64,000 nucleotides of DNA from Flavobacterium enshiense. Its GTDB lineage: Bacteria; Bacteroidota; Bacteroidia; Flavobacteriales; Flavobacteriaceae. How positions within the stretch are numbered: the first letter of the stretch is position 1; each line of letters begins with the position of its first letter. The DNA is taken from the NCBI RefSeq assembly GCF_022836875.1, contig NZ_CP090376.1, positions 1,054,001 through 1,118,000 of the forward strand, in the 5' to 3' direction. A program made the position numbers and the translations under genes. Shown here piece by piece: positions 60,040 to 64,000 of the stretch. The notes below the pieces were generated by a model that saw nothing but the letters and a program-made list of their open reading frames with translations, was not told where the DNA came from and ran no database searches.

Positions 60040-61562
60040 CCGGCTTTTTAATCAAATCATCTATCAGTTTAGTGGCACTGCTTGCTTTTTATCATTTATT
60101 GTTGGAAAATGAAAAGGCACACCGTTTTAACCGTTTTTATCTTTTGGTTTCGGTGGTGGTTTCAATGATTATTCCTTTCCTGACTTTTGAAATCAGAGAC
60201 GAGATTCCTGTGCAGACGCCAGCTCCTATGAATCTTCCACACTTTGAAGAGGTTAAAAACATCTCTATCCCTGTGAAAGAAGTAATCGACTATACACCCA
60301 TAATTTTTTGGAGTCTCTTCGGTTTGATTACCTTACTGATGCTATTCCGCTTTGGGAAAAACATCTGGAAAATTCATATAAAATCCAAATCAAATCAATC
60401 AATACAATACGGTGGTGCAAGGTTGGTTTTGTTAAAGGAGAAAATACTTCCACACACTTTTCTTAATACAATTTTTGTTAACGAAAAGGATTACTACACG
60501 ATGGATATCGAAGAAGAATTGTTTACGCATGAATTGGTCCATGTGAATCAGAAACACACATTGGATATCTTATTCATCGAATTTTTAAAAACAATTTTCT
60601 GGTTCAATCCTGTTTTTTTCTTCTATAAAAAAGCGATTCAGCTTAATCATGAATTTCTTGCCGACCAAGCAGTAGTGGTCGCATACGACGATGTACCGTT
60701 TTATCAGAATCTGCTTTTGCAGAAGGGAATCATGAACGAAACGATTTACCTGACTAGCAATTTGAATTATTCAGTAACCAAAAAACGACTACTTATGATG
60801 ACGAAAAACTCTTCTAACGGGTTAATTGTTTTGAAAAAAACTGCTATTCTGCCTTTATTGGCAGGCTTGATTTCTTTCTCTTGCGTTGAAACCGTAGAGG
60901 AAGAAATAACAAATTCAGTATCATCAAAATACTACCAAAAAAATCTTGATGAGGATAAGCGAAGAGATTCCTATTATGCCGGAGTCAGGGTGATTGTAGA
61001 CAACCAAATGGATGGAATAAAATTCGATAAAGTTTACGAAGAATTGACCCTGACTGAAAAAAGAAAGTACTTGGGACTTCCTTCCAGATTTAAGAAAAAA
61101 GAATTGTACCAAGGAATTTATGACAGTTATAAAAACCCAAAGGAATATGCTGTTTGGATTGACGGGAAAAGTGTTGATAGTAAGGCTTTGAATAATTATA
61201 AACCAGCAGATTTTGCTTATTATACTTCTTTTTATGTTTATAAAAAAAAGAGAAGTGAAAAATTCCCGCAACCCTATCAATGTCAGTTGTATACTAATGC
61301 CTATTTTGACAAAAATCTTAAAGACAAGCATTTAAAGTGTGATAGGGACACTATGAAAATTATTTTCTATAAAAAAGGAGTTCGTGTTGCAGATTCGGTT
61401 GCTATGAAAGAAATGGCAGAGGAGATTAGCGATGAACAGGCAAGAAGATTAAGAGAACTGAAAAAACGCAATAAACTTTCAAATTTTAGTAATAGGGAAA
61501 GGATGAAGGGGTCTACCGATAAAATGGCAAGAAAACTAGGGAAAGTAAGAAAAACGATATGA
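60036..61562 (+). CDS. BlaR1-like M56 membrane metallopeptidase
   Basis: A 508-residue membrane protein: helices about 5-50 and 88-105, then the zinc site His165-Glu-x-x-His169 (HELVHVNQKH) with further Glu in LNHEFLADQAV, a last membrane helix (about 270-283, AILPLLAGLISFSC), and a ~225-residue C-terminal domain (about 284-508) outside the membrane, highly basic near the end (RELKKRNKLSNFSNRERMKG). No penicillin-binding motif recognised. On signal it should cut the BlaI-like repressor. Signal unknown. Confidence 0.85.
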   Translation: MTGFLIKSSISLVALLAFYHLLLENEKAHRFNRFYLLVSVVVSMIIPFLTFEIRDEIPVQTPAPMNLPHFEEVKNISIPVKEVIDYTPIIFWSLFGLITLLMLFRFGKNIWKIHIKSKSNQSIQYGGARLVLLKEKILPHTFLNTIFVNEKDYYTMDIEEELFTHELVHVNQKHTLDILFIEFLKTIFWFNPVFFFYKKAIQLNHEFLADQAVVVAYDDVPFYQNLLLQKGIMNETIYLTSNLNYSVTKKRLLMMTKNSSNGLIVLKKTAILPLLAGLISFSCVETVEEEITNSVSSKYYQKNLDEDKRRDSYYAGVRVIVDNQMDGIKFDKVYEELTLTEKRKYLGLPSRFKKKELYQGIYDSYKNPKEYAVWIDGKSVDSKALNNYKPADFAYYTSFYVYKKKRSEKFPQPYQCQLYTNAYFDKNLKDKHLKCDRDTMKIIFYKKGVRVADSVAMKEMAEEISDEQARRLRELKKRNKLSNFSNRERMKGSTDKMARKLGKVRKTI

Positions 61563-61804
61563 ATCTTCAGTTTGTAATAATTAGGAATAATGACATCTTA
61601 AAAAGGTTAGCCTTTAATAGTTACAAATCTATTTATTCGAATCAAGATTGAAGTAGGTATTGTGAATTTTGACTGATTTCGAAAATAAAAACCACTTTTA
61701 AAAAGACTGTTTTTTCTATAACCAAATTTATATCAAATTGTTACGCCGAAAAATGAAATTTGGCGTTAACTTTGCAGTATCATCATCAATCAAAAATCAT
61801 CATC

Positions 61805-62905
61805 ATGTTAAAACGCTTTTTCATTCTGTGCTCCGGCGCAGATAGATCGCTTCTCGACTCCTGTAGCGAAGGGGAACAAACCAAGTATGTAGGTGTAGGT
61901 GCCACCGTTTTCTTTACGGCTGTTATGGCTTTTATAGCGGGAAGTTACGCCCTGTTTACCGTTTTCGATAATGTCTATTTTGCGGTTTTCTTTGGGATTG
62001 TATGGGGGCTGCTCATTTTTAATTTAGACCGATTCATCGTTTCCACCATCAGAAAAAGAGACAGGTTTCGCAGCGAATTGCTTCAGGCGTCGCCCCGAAT
62101 TGTGCTGGCCATGATTATCGCCATTGTAATTTCAAAGCCGCTGGAAATCAAAATCTTCGAAAAAGAAATCAATACCGTTTTGTTGAAAGAAAAAAATGAA
62201 ATGGCCATCGCCAACAAAAATCAGGTGACCAATTATTTCAAAGGAGATGTAACTAAAAATCAGGCGGAAATAGACAGCATCAAATCAAGTATCAAGGGCA
62301 AAGAGAAAGAAGTAGCTGATTTATACCAATCCTACATTACCGAAGCCGAAGGAACCGCCGGAACCAAAAAAATGGGAAAAGGACCTATTTACAAAGAAAA
62401 ACGTTCAGCTCATGACCTGGCACTCAAACAACTGGATTCTTTAAAAGTGGCTTCGGCTAAAACCATTGTCGAAAAAGAAGCACGATCAAAAACCCTGCAA
62501 GCGGATTTAGATAAGAAAGTAGCCGATTCCAAACCGATTATCGAAGGTTTCGACGGACTGATGGCACGAATCAAAGCCTTGGATAAATTGCCATGGCTAC
62601 CGTCATTTTTCATCATGCTGTTGTTTTTGGCTGTGGAAACCTCTCCTATTATTGCCAAATTACTATCTCCCCGCGGAGAATATGATTTCAAGCTGGAAGA
62701 TAATGAAACGGCTTTAAAAGTACAGATCGAGCAAAACTTGTATCAACGCAATCTTCAAAAACAAACCGATGCAGCGATTTATGATAAAGTGTATGCTGAT
62801 ATCCGGGAAGACAAAGAAATTTACGATTACAAACGAAAAGCCGCTGCCGAGTTGTTAAAAATGCAATCCGATGCTTATGCTGAGAAACAGAAAAGTGTGA
62901 TGTAA
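61805..62905 (+). CDS. DUF4407 membrane protein
   Basis: A 366-residue protein with three N-terminal membrane helices (FFTAVMAFIAGSYALFTVF, FAVFFGIVWGLLIFNLDRFIVST, IVLAMIIAIVISKPLEI), a long cytoplasmic coiled-coil region (about 130-260) and another helix (FFIMLLFLAVETSPIIAKL), the DUF4407 layout. Function unknown. The ATG at 61805 (MLKRFFILCSGADRS) matches family N-termini; the earlier frame start at 61760 has no support. Confidence 0.85.
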   Translation: MLKRFFILCSGADRSLLDSCSEGEQTKYVGVGATVFFTAVMAFIAGSYALFTVFDNVYFAVFFGIVWGLLIFNLDRFIVSTIRKRDRFRSELLQASPRIVLAMIIAIVISKPLEIKIFEKEINTVLLKEKNEMAIANKNQVTNYFKGDVTKNQAEIDSIKSSIKGKEKEVADLYQSYITEAEGTAGTKKMGKGPIYKEKRSAHDLALKQLDSLKVASAKTIVEKEARSKTLQADLDKKVADSKPIIEGFDGLMARIKALDKLPWLPSFFIMLLFLAVETSPIIAKLLSPRGEYDFKLEDNETALKVQIEQNLYQRNLQKQTDAAIYDKVYADIREDKEIYDYKRKAAAELLKMQSDAYAEKQKSVM

Positions 62906-62927
62906 TTTTAGGGAAAAGTAAAAAGAG

Positions 62928-62967
62928 AAAAGGGATAAGCGGTTTCAAAAACACTTATCCCTTTTAG
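62928..62967. terminator. Bidirectional terminator between DUF4407 and PH-SHOCT genes
   Basis: AAAAGGGATAAG/CTTATCCCTTTT 12-bp perfect stem with a 14-base loop between convergent genes. Confidence 0.85.
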
Positions 62968-62988
62968 CTTATCCCTTGTTACTATTTT

Positions 62989-63684
62989 CTACATGTACTG
63001 TAAAATTTCCGCTTTCAGTTTATCATATTCGCCCTGAAGGATCAATCCGTTGTCCAGCAGTTTTTTGTAATTCTGCAATTTGGCAAACAGTTCATCGTGG
63101 CTCATTTCGCTTAATTTCTTATCACCGCTTGGCTGTGGCGCCGATTCTGAAATACTTTCCTGAACAAAAGGAGTCACCGGCATAATTTCGGCAAATGACG
63201 TTACTTCTTCGGTTTCCATTTCTTCAACTGTTTCTTCAGCGGGGATTTCCGCTTTTGCTTCTACGGCAATTGCAGTGACTGATGTTGGATTCTTTAATAA
63301 ATCCAATTGTTCTTTTGAGAACGTATATAATTTTCGGGCTTGATTTTTTGGTAAATAATCAATGGTATGCGTAAGTTCCGATTCAGTGCTGAACGTAAAT
63401 TCGGCACCTAATATACCTTCTTTTACAAACGCGGCTGCAATGTCATCCCAATCATAATCTGTGAATTCCATTGACAAACCTAAATTTTTCGGTTTACACA
63501 GAATGATTCGCTTGTTGGTCACCACAATGCTGTCCGGTAAAATGGTTACCGCCGGTTTTTTTTGTACGGCGATATAACCAACTTCTTCATTGGACATTAA
63601 TAAATTCTCCAGTTTGGAAGTGATTTTTTCAATCGCTTTCGGATCCTGGTCTTCGTTCAATATTTTCTTTAAATTGTCAATCAT
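62989..63684 (-). CDS. PH-like and SHOCT domain protein
   Basis: A 231-residue soluble protein. Residues 30-120 form a bacterial PH-like domain (ILPDSIVVTNKRIILCKP...DYDWDDIAAAFVKEGILGAEFTF), a low-complexity Glu/Thr/Val/Pro linker follows (about 138-185), and the end is a SHOCT motif (FAKLQNYKKLLDNGLILQGEYDKLKAEIL). Such proteins are thought to bind partners; exact role unknown. Confidence 0.8.
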   Translation of the reverse strand: MIDNLKKILNEDQDPKAIEKITSKLENLLMSNEEVGYIAVQKKPAVTILPDSIVVTNKRIILCKPKNLGLSMEFTDYDWDDIAAAFVKEGILGAEFTFSTESELTHTIDYLPKNQARKLYTFSKEQLDLLKNPTSVTAIAVEAKAEIPAEETVEEMETEEVTSFAEIMPVTPFVQESISESAPQPSGDKKLSEMSHDELFAKLQNYKKLLDNGLILQGEYDKLKAEILQYM

Positions 63685-63736
63685 CGTTCTTTGATAAAAT
63701 TTGTCGTGAAATCGGCATCAAAAGTAATGCCTATTT

Positions 63737-64000
63737 TTAAGATTCGTTAATTTCCTGCTGTTGTTTTTTAGTTAAAGTCTTAAAAACCAAATCATAAGAA
63801 TGGTCGATAAGTTCTTTTACAAACACATCAGTAACCGATTCGTTTATCTTGACGGTATTCCAATGTACTTTGCTCATGTGATAGCCTGGTTGGATGTCAT
63901 CATACTGTCCGCGCAATTCCAAAGCCCAATCCGGATCACATTTCAGATTTACCGAAGGTGTTCCGTTTTCCCATTCCTGCAACGACGATAAAGCGAACAT
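63737..64000 (-). CDS. MmcQ/YjbR family protein, C-terminal part
   Basis: The frame is open to the window edge at 64000; the Met there sits in the family's internal (K)MFALSSLQEWENG stretch and is not the true start. Seen: SVNLKCDPDWALELR and PGYHMSKVHWNTVKI, both hallmarks of the MmcQ/YjbR (CyaY-like fold) DNA-binding family. About 30 residues are missing beyond the edge. Function unknown. Confidence 0.85.
   Translation of the reverse strand: MFALSSLQEWENGTPSVNLKCDPDWALELRGQYDDIQPGYHMSKVHWNTVKINESVTDVFVKELIDHSYDLVFKTLTKKQQQEINES

Noticed and set aside
1..64000. CRISPR array or prophage
   Set aside because: No regularly spaced repeats, cas genes, or phage structural genes were seen.

Overview
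The window looks like chromosomal DNA from a member of the Flavobacteriaceae, most likely Flavobacterium or a close relative. The reasons are an AT-rich base composition, repeated -7 promoter elements of the Bacteroidetes type TAnnTTTG, two proteins ending in type IX secretion sorting domains, families largely confined to Bacteroidetes (DUF4271, DUF4296, TPR-AraC regulators, M56/BlaI pairs), a mevalonate pathway, and a DnaE with an N-terminal exonuclease. No rRNA, CRISPR array, phage or transposase was seen. One tRNA gene, tRNA-Leu(UAG), is present.

Layout. 1-9.7 kb holds housekeeping genes: a cut DUF423 membrane protein, pckA, hemD with DUF4271, a polyprenol-phosphate mannosyltransferase-like enzyme with pyrC and a DUF4296 lipoprotein, an SDR, tyrS and a LuxE-like acyl-protein synthetase. 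9.7-18.2 kb is a surface region: two T9SS cargo-type proteins, a beta-helix-like lipoprotein, a TonB-dependent receptor, and a divergent OmpR/PhoB-type two-component system with a Pho-box-like sequence between receptor and regulator. 18.2-26.3 kb carries a glycosyltransferase, trmB, a LysE-type exporter, an alkyltransferase-like protein, apbC and NifU-like Fe-S assembly genes, a ferredoxin reductase/ferredoxin pair, DUF3050 and an acyl-CoA dehydrogenase.

26.9-38.7 kb is the most interesting part: a ribosomally made peptide (RiPP) locus of the 'grasp-with-spasm' type. It has a TPR-AraC membrane regulator, four small precursor-like peptides (two with a Gly-Gly leader end, two Cys-rich without it), a VKOR-thioredoxin disulfide enzyme, a secreted TPR-like protein, an ATP-grasp maturase, an unannotated 52-residue gene, a SPASM protein with no radical-SAM cysteine motif, a C39-peptidase ABC exporter and an HlyD adaptor. 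The proposed logic is: regulator senses a signal, precursors are made, ATP-grasp and SPASM proteins modify one of them, the peptidase-transporter removes the leader and exports the product with HlyD, and the VKOR-thioredoxin protein may oxidise the Cys-rich peptides. The product is unknown.

38.7-64 kb returns to core genes: a TrmN6-like methyltransferase, rimM, rpsP, an RRM protein, dnaE, trxA, a pseudouridine synthase, a UbiA prenyltransferase next to mevalonate kinase and diphosphomevalonate decarboxylase, TspO, a YhiN-like flavoprotein, a glycerophosphodiesterase, a histidine-kinase-like membrane protein without ATPase domain, tRNA-Leu, an M20 dipeptidase, a BlaI/M56 sensor pair with two visible operators, DUF4407, a PH-SHOCT protein and a cut MmcQ/YjbR protein.
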